From an uncultured Gammaproteobacteria bacterium (GTDB lineage Bacteria; Pseudomonadota; Gammaproteobacteria; GCA-001735895): a stretch of 54,626 bases of DNA. The DNA lies in the NCBI GenBank assembly GCA_947259485.1, contig CAMYLU010000025.1:1-54626 (forward strand). Reading direction: 5' to 3'. Numbering within the stretch: position 1 is the first letter of the stretch; the number at the start of each line of letters is the position of its first letter. Positions 1-9,801 of this stretch are shown here, in pieces. Below the pieces are notes generated by a model. That model searched no databases and was not told the DNA's origin. It worked only from the letters and a program-made list of their open reading frames with translations. A program made the translations under genes and the position numbers.

Positions 1-1
1 T

Positions 2-97
2 GATCCAGCCGAACTCGAACTCCACGCCCGCATCAGGCAGGACCAGTCCGCCGCACTCGCCGAGGATGCGAAAGAGGATTTGTACAAAGGCTACTAG
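2..97 (+). CDS. C-terminal end of an unidentified protein (5' truncated by the window edge)
   Basis: Reading frame 2 is open from the first base to a TAG at 95-97 and gives 31 residues, starting DPAELELHARIRQDQSAAL and ending in KEDLYKGY. The stretch is charged, probably helical and soluble, with codon use like the real genes further on. It is too short to assign to a family. It could be the tail of a metabolic enzyme, but nothing catalytic is visible. Confidence 0.45.
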   Translation, partial: DPAELELHARIRQDQSAALAEDAKEDLYKGY

Positions 98-739
98 CGC
101 CGCCCGTAGGCTTCACATTTCGTGCGTGGTTGCAGGGGAAAGCCTGAATCAGGCCAATCCCAGCGCCTTTTTTCTTTGGTTGGCCCAGGTGCGCAATACC
201 TGGTCGATGGCGAGCCCGATAAAAGCAACACAAAGACCCAGCACCAGCCTGTTGCCGCAACCGCCAGTAGCCGTCCACAGTGTCGAGCTTGTCGAAACAA
301 CAGGCCATCTGGCGCCGGTTGTAAACGCAGTAATGCGGTCCATATGGACGCTCGATCATGTGATAGGGATGTCGAGACAGGGAGAAGTCCCAGCCGGCAC
401 CGGGTATGGTGGAAACGAGATCGCGAGTTTTGCCATCGCTGGAGCCCATCGTCTTAATACCTGCGGTTTCGTGTGGTCGAGATCGAAAACTAACACCGCT
501 TAAAATATTAAACAAATGGCAGCTCAAGCAAGGAATGCCTGGAAAGCAAAGATCTGAGGTTAATTAAACAATAATCACTCGCCGCCCTATGTGTAGCTGC
601 GTCGTTACAGCTCGAGGGGTGATTGGACGGCAATCTTTAGTCATCCCCGCGTAAGCGGCGGTCCGACGTATCGGGATCTTAAAACTCGGCAGCGTTATCA
701 ACAACAGGACATCCGTAAAGCAGCATCGGGGTGTAGAAT
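98..739. other. intergenic debris region with no convincing intact gene
   Basis: Several long open frames overlap here on both strands, and none has a consistent start, ribosome site and protein-like composition along its full length. On the minus strand the last 34 or so codons ending at 149 read as a hydrophobic helix followed by a basic tail (LVLGLCVAFIGLAIDQVL, then TWANQRKKALG), which resembles the C-terminus of an ABC-transporter permease. Its upstream continuation loses sense near 250. Around 615-680 there is a partial 'tcatccccgcg' repeat-like sequence. I read the region as decayed coding sequence plus repeat fragments. Confidence 0.35.
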
Positions 740-2278
740 TTATTTTTCTTCGACCTCGTCGGCGATACCATCTGCGGGATTCGCGGGCACGTCATCCTCA
801 TCCTCGATCTCAACGAAATCGTCGACTTCTATATCGGGTGGGTCGGGGTCGTAGTCGCTAATGCCATCAACCAGCTGAAAGGTAATACCCAGCACGGTAA
901 TCGAGCCCGGGACGATAATCGTACTCGCTGTATAAGCTTCGACGACACCCTCGAGTTTACGCTTATCATCCGGAGCCACCCGTTTCACGACGTTTGCTAA
1001 TATTTCACCGCCGACTTCCTGGCCTTCGACTCGCACGAAATCACCAGTTCGGCCAGGGCCGCCGACCAGGTCATCGAGCGAAAACGGTGGGGTAATGACT
1101 GGCCCGGTCTCGTCCTCAAACACGGTTTGCGTGTCGATGTTGACCACAACCGTGGTCGACAACCCCGTGGTGAACGGAAAATCCACTTCAAACCAATTAC
1201 CGCTGACATCGACTGAACTGATAAAGGATCTCAATTCTGGCTTTTCATCCTCGATTTCCAGTTCGTCGGCGAACAACACACCACCGACGATATCGCCCTC
1301 GACTTCGACTTCTACGCCTTCACCGAGCGTTACGCCCGCAGGTACCGCGCCAACCGCATTGATCACCTGTCCGTCGATCTCGAAATTCGAGTCACTTGTA
1401 TAGGGCGAGATGATTCCCTGCAACCTGACGTCATCGACCTCTTCGCCCAGGTCCTCGTCCTCGAGTTCGATCTTCTTCGCCTCTATCGTCGTCGCGCCCT
1501 GGATGATGCCCTTGACCTCGACAAAGAGGTCGTCCTCGAGGATTCCATTGGGCACCTCCAGTTCGAAATCGGGGTCGCCACGATCGACATCTATACGAAT
1601 GCCGCCAATTTCGAAAAATTCGGGCAGGCCTGCCGTGTAATTTTCAATGATGCCACGCAGCTCGACCTCGCTGTTCATCAGGCTCAGGTCCTCAATATAT
1701 TTCACGTAGGTGGCGCTGACCATGTAGGTGCCGCTGACCTTGTCCACGTCAGTCTTAAAGCCACTAATTTCGACGACGTCGTTGGGTTTGATATCGACAA
1801 AGCTGGTGCCAACGAATCGGGTACCGGTATCGTCGATGGTGATCCTCTGGCCGAACACTTCAAATGTTATCTGAGTGCCGTCCGGACCAGGTTGAATACC
1901 AAACGTCGGGTCGATCGGCCCCTGTATTTCATCGTCATATACCACCGTGATCGCTTCGCCGGTAAATTCGCCATTCTCGGTTTCGGCCTCGAGGCTGACT
2001 ACCATGCCGACTGCAAGCGCACTCTGATCAAGTACCTCGCCATCGACAATAAAAGTGCTGTTAGCGGTCACGAAACGGTCCTGATTGACAAAAACACTGC
2101 CGAATCCGGTAACTTCGCCCTGCACATATCCCCGCGCAACTGGAGCTCCAGTACCACCGATGCCGGCCGACTCCGACGAGCCTCCACCGCCACCGCAACC
2201 TGAAACGAAAACGATACAACCAATGACCATCGCGAGGGCTGCACGGGGTGTTTGGTGTATTAACTTGATTAAATTCAT
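740..2278 (-). CDS. DUF5666-type repeat lipoprotein
   Basis: This 512-residue protein begins with a lipoprotein signal peptide. A hydrophobic helix ends in VSGC at residues 25-28, followed by a Gly/Ser linker, so it is probably lipid-anchored in the cell envelope. The rest is a chain of roughly 60-80 residue beta-rich units. Each opens with a pattern like 'L.G.I..Y......F.I.G..I' and closes with 'V.EV.G....G...A..I', as in DUF5666 proteins. It is very acidic, with Asp/Glu clusters near residues 270 and 485, which could bind divalent cations (inference). Its start overlaps the stop of the DUF6502-type gene by four bases (ATGA), so the two are translationally coupled. Function is unknown. Confidence 0.8.
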   Translation of the reverse strand: MNLIKLIHQTPRAALAMVIGCIVFVSGCGGGGGSSESAGIGGTGAPVARGYVQGEVTGFGSVFVNQDRFVTANSTFIVDGEVLDQSALAVGMVVSLEAETENGEFTGEAITVVYDDEIQGPIDPTFGIQPGPDGTQITFEVFGQRITIDDTGTRFVGTSFVDIKPNDVVEISGFKTDVDKVSGTYMVSATYVKYIEDLSLMNSEVELRGIIENYTAGLPEFFEIGGIRIDVDRGDPDFELEVPNGILEDDLFVEVKGIIQGATTIEAKKIELEDEDLGEEVDDVRLQGIISPYTSDSNFEIDGQVINAVGAVPAGVTLGEGVEVEVEGDIVGGVLFADELEIEDEKPELRSFISSVDVSGNWFEVDFPFTTGLSTTVVVNIDTQTVFEDETGPVITPPFSLDDLVGGPGRTGDFVRVEGQEVGGEILANVVKRVAPDDKRKLEGVVEAYTASTIIVPGSITVLGITFQLVDGISDYDPDPPDIEVDDFVEIEDEDDVPANPADGIADEVEEK

Positions 2279-3072
2279 TGCTTAACGTCCTGGTTATCTT
2301 CCGACTCGTGATAGAACACGCTAACGCTGACTTCTTTGCCCGAGTCGTCATCTGTTTCATGCTGGGACAGGTAGAGATCGATTTCCTCGAGAAATGCCTG
2401 TCCCTTGCGTCTTAAGAATTGCTTGATTTCCGCTATCGAACCGTCCGCCACCTTCGGATTCGATGCTTTCCGTTGAAAACGCAGCGTTTCTTCGGTGGCG
2501 GTCAAATTGAAATCGATAGTGTCTACTAACTGGCTCGCATCTGTGCCGAGGATCGCCAGTTTCTCGACCGGGTCATCCGACGGTAGATAGGCATGGCTAA
2601 GCAGTCGCACCTTGTTATCGTCGTTAAACTTGATGTTGGCTGAATTGAGTAAAACTTTTTGCATCGCCGCTACCGGCATATCGCCACTATAGAGTTTGAC
2701 CAGTTCGCTAAACGAATCCTTGCCTTCGTACTCCAGGTCGCGCGGATTACCGTCCCTGCGTAAAAAGCGAGAATCATTAATCCAGCCTCCCAGGACCCTG
2801 ACAACACGACTATATTGCTTGTTGCCCGCATCACTTTGATCGACGTCAAGCTCAGCAAGTTTCTTGACTTCCTTGCGATTCAGGCCGGTCAGGATCGCAA
2901 CATTGGAAATGGTCTGTTTCTTGCCGACCGGAGCAAAGTCACGATAGGCAACATCGACGAAACATTTACGTGCAACCTGGTCAAACTCACCATAGGCCAT
3001 GCCGTTTCGTAACAGCGTACGCACAATCGCCATCAAAATTTTCCTAAGTGTCTTACGCAGTATTTCTTGCAT
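2275..3072 (-). CDS. DUF6502-type protein, putative DNA-binding regulator
   Basis: This 265-residue cytoplasmic protein has the N-terminal pattern of DUF6502 proteins: a basic amphipathic helix (LRKILMAIVRTLLRNG), then AYGEFDQVARKCFVDVAYRDF. Residues about 50-75 (TISNVAILTGLNRKEVKKL) look like a helix-turn-helix. The C-terminal half is mostly helical with no recognised catalytic motif. An internal ATG at 3031-3033 has a better ribosome site (AGGA), but family-like residues precede it, so I kept the first ATG. It is the upstream partner of the DUF5666 lipoprotein gene. A regulatory role for that surface protein is inference from the helix-turn-helix and the coupling. Confidence 0.7.
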   Translation of the reverse strand: MQEILRKTLRKILMAIVRTLLRNGMAYGEFDQVARKCFVDVAYRDFAPVGKKQTISNVAILTGLNRKEVKKLAELDVDQSDAGNKQYSRVVRVLGGWINDSRFLRRDGNPRDLEYEGKDSFSELVKLYSGDMPVAAMQKVLLNSANIKFNDDNKVRLLSHAYLPSDDPVEKLAILGTDASQLVDTIDFNLTATEETLRFQRKASNPKVADGSIAEIKQFLRRKGQAFLEEIDLYLSQHETDDDSGKEVSVSVFYHESEDNQDVKQ

Positions 3073-3318
3073 ATTTTCACATCGACAAAATCCGTGTGCT
3101 GCAATTTCAACACACGGGCTTCGTGTTAACTAGTCATCCAGCTCCAGTTTGTTGATTGATCCGAGCCATGAGCGCAGATGCCCGATTGACTTTGATTTGT
3201 AGGTAAAATCTTCATAATCATTGGGATTATATTCCCAAAATATACAAAAGTCGTTAAAAAAAACTGATAATTGAGAGCTGGTACCGATTATTTAGAATTA
3301 GACGCTTGGTCTAAAAAA

Positions 3319-3547
3319 TCAATTAAACAATTTAAAAACGAAATTACTTCTATCGTGAATGAACTTCACTGTTTGCTGGTGTCCAGCGTTGGTTGCGATC
3401 TGGATTGCGTTCAAGTCTTCCTTGTTACGCAGTTGTGCGTCAACGCCTGCATTTATCAACATCTCGATAATCCGGTCCTGGCCGGTTGCTGCGGCCAACA
3501 TCAGGGCAGTCTCCCCTACTTTATCCTGAGCATTAATATCGAAACTG
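3319..3547 (-). pseudogene. ankyrin-repeat gene fragment
   Basis: The minus strand reads FDINAQDKVGETALMLAA, then GQDRIIEMLINAGVDAQL and NAIQIATNAGHQQTVKFI: about one and a half to two ankyrin repeats with the expected G-TAL-LAA and I-LL--GAD-type positions. An in-frame TGA lies about a dozen codons before the first recognisable repeat, and there is no signal peptide or start region. The fragment ends in low-complexity AT-rich DNA. It appears to be the remnant of a larger ankyrin protein. The only ATG inside the open part is mid-repeat, so expression is unlikely. Confidence 0.6.
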
Positions 3548-3614
3548 CGAGTTAACGAAATTCAACGATTTCCAGGTTGTTTGATAATACTGCTAGCATC
3601 GGTAAGTGCTGACG

Positions 3615-3748
3615 CACTTTCCGGGATGACGCTGCCGGAAGTTTTGTCATTACGAAACAGTCGTTAGCTGGTACCTGGAGGCTATTGCGAGATCCCGGAT
3701 AACCCCTTTTGGGGTTTCCGGGATGACGCTGCCTTAAGGCAGCGTCAT
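3615..3748. repeat. REP-like palindromic elements next to hisD
   Basis: The 19-base string tttccgggatgacgctgcc occurs twice, near 3617 and 3714. Between 3692 and 3724 an inverted repeat (atccCGGA..aacccc tttt ggggtt..tCCGGGAT) can form a long hairpin. Immediately after it, 3723-3748 is a perfect 11-base palindrome with a TTAA loop (atgacgctgcc / ggcagcgtcat). The hisD stop codon lies inside the second hairpin. These are typical of dispersed extragenic palindromes and may protect or end the murA-hisG-hisD message. Confidence 0.65.
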
Positions 3749-5040
3749 TTGATGCGATTTTCGGCGGAACGAGCGTGCGCTTCGAGACCCTCGCCACGGG
3801 CCAGTGTCGAGGCCACCTTGCCGAGTTTGGAAGCGCCTTCTGCGGAACAGCCAATCAGGCTCGAACGCTTCTGGAAATCATAGACCCCGAGCGGAGAAGA
3901 GAAACGTGCAGTGCGTGAGGTTGGCAATACATGATTCGGGCCGGCGCAATAATCGCCCAGTGCTTCGGCGGTATAGCGTCCAAGAAATATAGCGCCGGCA
4001 TGGCGAATTGATTTTGCCAGCTGTTTTGCATTGTCAACCGAAAGTTCCAGGTGTTCCGGTGCAATATAATTGGCGACGGCAACCGCATCATTGAGGTCCC
4101 CAACCTTGATCAGGGCACCACGGACACTCAGCGACTGGTCGATAACCTGCTTACGCGGCATTTCTTCGATCAGGCGCTCGATGCTGTCCCCTACCCGGTC
4201 AAGAAACTCGCCATCCGGTGACAGCAGGATCGCCTGCGCGTCTTCGTCATGCTCGGCCTGCGAAAAAAGATCCATCGCGATCCAGTCCGGATCGGTCTTG
4301 CCGTCGCAAATAACCAGTATTTCAGAGGGACCGGCCACCATGTCGATACCGACGGTGCCAAACACCATGCGTTTTGCCGTGGCCACGTAGATATTTCCGG
4401 GACCCACGATCTTATCCACCGCCGGCATCGTCTCGGTACCGTAAGCCAGCGCCGCCACCGCCTGCGCCCCTCCTATGGTAAACACCCGGGTAACCCCGGC
4501 AACATGCGCTGCCGCCAACACCAGTTCGTTGACCACGGCCTTGGGTGTTGGCACCACCATGATCAGTTCCCGCACGCCGGCCACAACCGCTGGAATAGCG
4601 TTCATCAATACCGAGGATGGATAAGCCGCCTTGCCACCGGGCACGTAAAGCCCGACCCGATCGAGAGGGGTAATTTGTTGACCAAGCAGTGTTCCATCAG
4701 CCTCGGTATATTCCCATGACTCGAGTTTCTGATGCCCTGCATAAGCGCGTATTCTCGCCGCAGCCTGCTCCAGTGCCTCTCGATCCCTGTATTCGATGCC
4801 TTCGTAAGCCTCTCGAAGTCGATCCAACGGCATTTCCAACTCAGCCAGGTTTTTAGCCTTGAGTCCATCGAAGCGCAGGCTGAAATCGAGTACCGCACTA
4901 TCACCCTGGTTCTTAACCGATTTCAGAATTTCGCTGACTGTTTTAAAAACTGCTTCGTCGGATGTTGAATCCCACGCGAGTAGTTTATCGAGTTGTAACT
5001 TAAATTCGCTGTCCAGGCTGTCCAGTCGCTTGATGTCCAT
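3745..5040 (-). CDS. hisD: histidinol dehydrogenase
   Basis: This 431-residue enzyme oxidises L-histidinol to L-histidine in two NAD-dependent steps, the last reactions of histidine synthesis. Family landmarks are clear: [20 protein letters not shown] near residue 130, the [13 protein letters not shown] stretch near 215, [10 protein letters not shown], which carries the zinc and catalytic region, and the terminal [22 protein letters not shown]. Length matches the family. The gene starts one base after the hisG stop, so the two are co-transcribed with murA upstream. Its stop codon sits inside a palindrome. hisC, which usually follows hisD in this type of cluster, is instead about 41 kb away at 45166. 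Confidence 0.97.
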   Translation of the reverse strand: MDIKRLDSLDSEFKLQLDKLLAWDSTSDEAVFKTVSEILKSVKNQGDSAVLDFSLRFDGLKAKNLAELEMPLDRLREAYEGIEYRDREALEQAAARIRAYAGHQKLESWEYTEADGTLLGQQITPLDRVGLYVPGGKAAYPSSVLMNAIPAVVAGVRELIMVVPTPKAVVNELVLAAAHVAGVTRVFTIGGAQAVAALAYGTETMPAVDKIVGPGNIYVATAKRMVFGTVGIDMVAGPSEILVICDGKTDPDWIAMDLFSQAEHDEDAQAILLSPDGEFLDRVGDSIERLIEEMPRKQVIDQSLSVRGALIKVGDLNDAVAVANYIAPEHLELSVDNAKQLAKSIRHAGAIFLGRYTAEALGDYCAGPNHVLPTSRTARFSSPLGVYDFQKRSSLIGCSAEGASKLGKVASTLARGEGLEAHARSAENRIK

Positions 5041-5041
5041 A

Positions 5042-5671
5042 TTATTTCACCGCCATTTCAATCTTGCCCACGAGTTCCTTAACCGGTTGATTCTTCATTT
5101 TCAGCGAAGCCCGATTTACGATCAGGCGCGAGCTGATATCCATGATGTGTTCGAGCGGTGTCAGGCCGTTCGCCTTAAGTGTATTACCGGTATCGACAAG
5201 ATCGACGATGATGTCGGCAAGCCCGACCACGGGCGCCAACTCCATCGAGCCATAAAGCTTGATCAGCTCCACCTGTCGACCCTGCTCCAGGAAAAACTGG
5301 CGCGTTATTTGGGGGTACTTGGTCGCAACCTTGAGACGGGTGCGTGGCATCGGTCTGTCGGCAAATCCGGCTGTCATCATTCGACAGGGCGCGATTTTCA
5401 AATCAACACGTTCGTAAAGGCCCTCGCCACCGTGCTCGGCGAGAACATCCTTACCGGCCACGCCCATATCGGCCGCGCCGTACTGAACGTAGGTAGGTAC
5501 ATCCGCGGAACGGATCAAAACCAGCTTTATATTCGCTTGGCTGGTTGCAAACACCAGCTTGCGGCTGGTGTTCAAGTCGTCTACAGGTTCGATTCCAGCG
5601 CGCGCCAGCAGCGGCAGGGTTTCATCGAGAATCCTGCCCTTGGCGAGCGCAATGGTTAACTCGGTAGCCAT
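5042..5671 (-). CDS. hisG: ATP phosphoribosyltransferase, short form
   Basis: HisG catalyses the first step of histidine synthesis, joining ATP and PRPP. At 209 residues this is the short form, which lacks the C-terminal ACT-like regulatory domain. In known cases the short form needs the HisRS-like subunit HisZ; no hisZ is in the window. Visible features are the N-terminal [18 protein letters not shown] and the C-terminal segment [14 protein letters not shown], the PRPP-binding loop of the family. It lies 6 bases after murA and 1 base before hisD, in the conserved murA-hisG-hisD order of many gammaproteobacteria. Confidence 0.96.
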   Translation of the reverse strand: MATELTIALAKGRILDETLPLLARAGIEPVDDLNTSRKLVFATSQANIKLVLIRSADVPTYVQYGAADMGVAGKDVLAEHGGEGLYERVDLKIAPCRMMTAGFADRPMPRTRLKVATKYPQITRQFFLEQGRQVELIKLYGSMELAPVVGLADIIVDLVDTGNTLKANGLTPLEHIMDISSRLIVNRASLKMKNQPVKELVGKIEMAVK

Positions 5672-5677
5672 GGTCGA

Positions 5678-6937
<1,260 letters not shown>

Positions 6938-7103
6938 TCACAACCGCTGAATTCAAGGGCGGACATTCTAACAGAAGACTACCGTTAGTATAGGGTTATA
7001 CCGCTATTCCCTGGCCACCCCACGGCAACAACCCCGGGCTTCGAAATCCGGCGGGTCACTGAGATTAAGAGAGCCCCAATCGGGGAATGGCACAGGTTTC
7101 CAA

Positions 7104-7691
7104 TTATTCCTGGTTGCGATCCTGTAGCGTTTTTATCAATCCATCGACACCATTCTTTTTAATCGCGCGTGCAAAGCTCGAACGGTAATTAGTCACCAGG
7201 CTTACATCATCAACACTGATATCAAAAACCTTCCAGCCATCTTCACCGAGACGCAGGGTGTAGTTGATCGGTATCGGAAAGCCTCCAGCCTGTTCAACTT
7301 CGGTCCTGACCATAACTTTACCGTCGGCCTCAAGACCTTCCATCGGCAGGTAAATGAGCTGCTGGTCCGTATATTCAAGCAAAGCAGAGCTGTAAGTTCG
7401 AACCAGTAACAGCCGGAACTCTTCGATAATGGTGGGGCGTTGCTCGGCACTGACTTTTTCTTTGTATTGACCAAGGGCCAGGTCGGTCATCGCCGAAAAA
7501 TCAAAATGCGGCAATACCACTTCGTTGACCAGCTTGTAAACACCCTTGGGGTCACTCTTGTAGGTATCGGCGTTGGCCTTGATTTCAGCCAATACCTTAT
7601 CCGAGGTTTCCCTGATCAATTGTTCAGGTTCAGTCACGGCCTGGGCGGGCAACGCAACCAGCAACAACATAAACGCGAATATTTTTTTCAC
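7104..7691 (-). CDS. mlaC: MlaC/Ttg2D-type periplasmic phospholipid-binding protein
   Basis: This 195-residue protein has a signal peptide (MKKIFAFMLLLVALPAQA) and the MlaC fold signature: EPEQLIRETSDKVLAEI, VLPHFDFSAMTDLALG, a central TYSSALLEY, and the C-terminal WKVFDISVDDVSLVTNYRSSFA. MlaC proteins shuttle phospholipids across the periplasm between the outer-membrane MlaA complex and the inner-membrane MlaFEDB transporter. Its start overlaps the stop of a TolC-family gene by four bases. No mlaF, mlaE, mlaD or mlaB lies beside it, so its partner is either elsewhere or different, for instance an MMPL-type exporter as for HpnM-like relatives (inference). Confidence 0.88.
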   Translation of the reverse strand: MKKIFAFMLLLVALPAQAVTEPEQLIRETSDKVLAEIKANADTYKSDPKGVYKLVNEVVLPHFDFSAMTDLALGQYKEKVSAEQRPTIIEEFRLLLVRTYSSALLEYTDQQLIYLPMEGLEADGKVMVRTEVEQAGGFPIPINYTLRLGEDGWKVFDISVDDVSLVTNYRSSFARAIKKNGVDGLIKTLQDRNQE

Positions 7692-9064
7692 TGGAATACT
7701 CCACTGACGCTTTTGAGCTTTGACACGAGATTATTAAAATCATTCACTGCACGCAAATACTCCGCGTAGGCAAGTACATATACCTGTAAAGCATTGATAA
7801 TGTCGTCGGCTTCCTCGAGCCCTGCCTCGAAATCGGAATAGGACGCTATCATCCATCGGCGAGCAGCTCTGGAACTTTCGCGCATCGAACCGATAGCCTT
7901 GTGTTTGGCCTGCATCGAGTAATACTGCTCACGCACCTGGAACGGAATACCCAGGCGCGCAAACGATGCTTTATGAACCAGCGCATCGAGCTCCGCCTGG
8001 GCCTGCACCACCCGCGCGGGCTGTGCGCCCTGCTCCCACTGCCAGCGCATACCGAGCAGCGGCGAAAGGGCCGCATGATTAAAAGGATCATAAATATGCG
8101 GATTCTCAAGCGTGTCCCGTTCCGGTGAGACAGCCACTGATCCCGCGACTCCGGCATAGACGATGGGTTTCTTGTCCGCCCGCGTGGCCTTGACCAACGC
8201 ACGGCGCGCGGTCAAACCCGCCTCGACCTGCTTGAACTCGACTCGATTGTCGAGCGCGAGGTTAATCCACTCCTCAAGGTTCTGCTCGGGCAATGGCAGC
8301 GGTTGCAAGCGTCGGTCCGCAAGCTCGATTATCTCCTCTTCACGGCCGGTCAGTAATTTGAGGCCCGCCATTGCAATTTGCTCAAGGCCATTAGCCTCGG
8401 CCAGAAAATTATCAATCAAACCGAGTCCCGCCTGCAACGCGTACTTATCCGAAAGGCTCGCCTCGCCCGAACCTTCTTCCAGCCAACCGTCAACCAGTTC
8501 AAGCGCTCCGTCAAGGCGACCGCGAGTATCCTCGAGCAGCAAACGGCTATCGCGTGCGGTCAGGTAACCGTAGTAAGCCTTGACCACCTGCAGCGCAACC
8601 TCGTCACGTTGCAGCGTAACGTCCTGTTGCTTGATCATAATATTGTTTTGTGCCGCTTCCTGGTAATTCTCGAGGCGACCGAAAGTCGCCAGCGGTTTAA
8701 CAATGCTGAAGGTCAGCCCGCCCCAGATCGACAATCCATCATCAAAGTCGTAGGCGTCGTCGCGGGGAGTGCAATTTCCACTGCAGGATTTGTCGCCATC
8801 TTCATAAAATCCGCCATCCAGGCCCGTCGCGAGCGCGAGATAACTATCCACCGAGTAGCGCCAACCCTCGGAACCTTTGGCTTCCTGCAGCAGACCCTCC
8901 GCCTTACGAACAAAAGCCTGTTTCTCATCGATACGGGGGTCATTTGTTAACGCCAGTTCGATAGCCTGTTCCAGGTTTAGCTTATCAGCGGCGTAAAGCC
9001 CGGAACTGGTGCCAAGCAAGGCGAAAAGCCAGACTAGTTTCATTGCGATCTTAAGCATAATCAT
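7688..9064 (-). CDS. TolC-family outer-membrane protein
   Basis: The 458-residue protein has a signal peptide (to about residue 25, ...SSGLYAA) and the long alpha-helical hairpin pattern of TolC channels, with LNLEQAIELALTNDPRIDEKQA at the mature N-terminus and alternating Ala/Glu/Leu helices throughout. The family forms outer-membrane trimers that work with inner-membrane pumps. The start follows an AAGGAAG ribosome site. It is the first gene of the minus-strand operon ending in hisD and overlaps mlaC by 4 bases. No pump or adaptor gene is adjacent. A cysteine-containing insertion (about residues 93-99, CSGNCTP) is unusual and could form a disulphide. Confidence 0.85.
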   Translation of the reverse strand: MIMLKIAMKLVWLFALLGTSSGLYAADKLNLEQAIELALTNDPRIDEKQAFVRKAEGLLQEAKGSEGWRYSVDSYLALATGLDGGFYEDGDKSCSGNCTPRDDAYDFDDGLSIWGGLTFSIVKPLATFGRLENYQEAAQNNIMIKQQDVTLQRDEVALQVVKAYYGYLTARDSRLLLEDTRGRLDGALELVDGWLEEGSGEASLSDKYALQAGLGLIDNFLAEANGLEQIAMAGLKLLTGREEEIIELADRRLQPLPLPEQNLEEWINLALDNRVEFKQVEAGLTARRALVKATRADKKPIVYAGVAGSVAVSPERDTLENPHIYDPFNHAALSPLLGMRWQWEQGAQPARVVQAQAELDALVHKASFARLGIPFQVREQYYSMQAKHKAIGSMRESSRAARRWMIASYSDFEAGLEEADDIINALQVYVLAYAEYLRAVNDFNNLVSKLKSVSGVFQ

Positions 9065-9258
9065 GATTCTTCCTTAGCGATGCTGAATACTAGCTGACTC
9101 GAACCGCCAGTTAGCTGGAAATCCACGCAGAGTCTATCCGCTAAACCGCTACAAGTGAACGCCCAAGGCGGCAATTGAGAATCATTCCTACGAAATACTG
9201 GCAAAATAGTCGCATTAAAGTTAGTGTTCGCCCCTTCAATCCCGTTAGCACAGTTTAT

Positions 9259-9786
9259 ATGTCCAGATCATTAACAGATCGACATAGCTTTAGCTATGAA
9301 GAACTCATCGAATGCGGCAAAGGTGATTTATTCGGACCGGGTAACGCACTACTACCCTTGCCACCCATGTTGATGTTCGACCGCATCATAAATATTGATG
9401 ATACCGGCGGCAAGTTCGAAAAGGGCGAAATTATCGCCGAGTTAGATGTCAATCCGGATCTCTGGTTCTTCAAATGTCATTTCGAAACCGATCCGGTAAT
9501 GCCTGGCTGTCTCGGTCTCGACGCGATGTGGCAATTGATCGGATTCTTCCTCGGCTGGAAAGGTGGCCCGGGGCACGGACGGGCCCTCGGCGCTGGTGAA
9601 GTCAAGTATTTCGGGCAAGTGTTACCGGCAGCAAAACTGGTCGCCTACCGTATCGATATGAAACGCGTAATCATGCGCAAGCTGGTTATGGGCATCGGTG
9701 ACGCCTCGATGGAGGTTGATGGCAGGGAGATCTATAGCGCAAAAGATTTACGCGTCGGCCTGTTCACTTCCACCGACGATTTCTGA
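9259..9786 (+). CDS. fabA: 3-hydroxydecanoyl-[ACP] dehydratase / isomerase
   Basis: FabA dehydrates 3-hydroxydecanoyl-ACP and isomerises the product to the cis-3 form, the branch point to unsaturated fatty acids. The 175-residue product matches the family closely: [20 protein letters not shown], then [20 protein letters not shown] with the active-site His, and GLDAMWQ with the active-site Asp. I chose the ATG at 9259 ([16 protein letters not shown]) because it gives the normal length; upstream codons do not look like FabA. fabB, which often follows fabA, is not here; an antiporter gene follows after 15 bases. Confidence 0.96.
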   Translation: MSRSLTDRHSFSYEELIECGKGDLFGPGNALLPLPPMLMFDRIINIDDTGGKFEKGEIIAELDVNPDLWFFKCHFETDPVMPGCLGLDAMWQLIGFFLGWKGGPGHGRALGAGEVKYFGQVLPAAKLVAYRIDMKRVIMRKLVMGIGDASMEVDGREIYSAKDLRVGLFTSTDDF

Positions 9787-9801
9787 CGACCAACGCAAAG
9801 C

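Noticed and set aside
66-527. Two overlapping open frames of about 145 and 164 codons on opposite strands
   Set aside because: Each has protein-like composition only in part, without consistent starts or ribosome sites; treated as debris.
3271-3555. 94-codon plus-strand frame
   Set aside because: It is the antisense of the ankyrin fragment.
4249-5659. Long plus-strand frames across hisG and hisD
   Set aside because: They are antisense shadows of clear, conserved genes.
9170-9190. tgagaatcattcct resembling a Fur box before fabA
   Set aside because: Only the core matches; there is no second half and fabA is not a usual Fur target.
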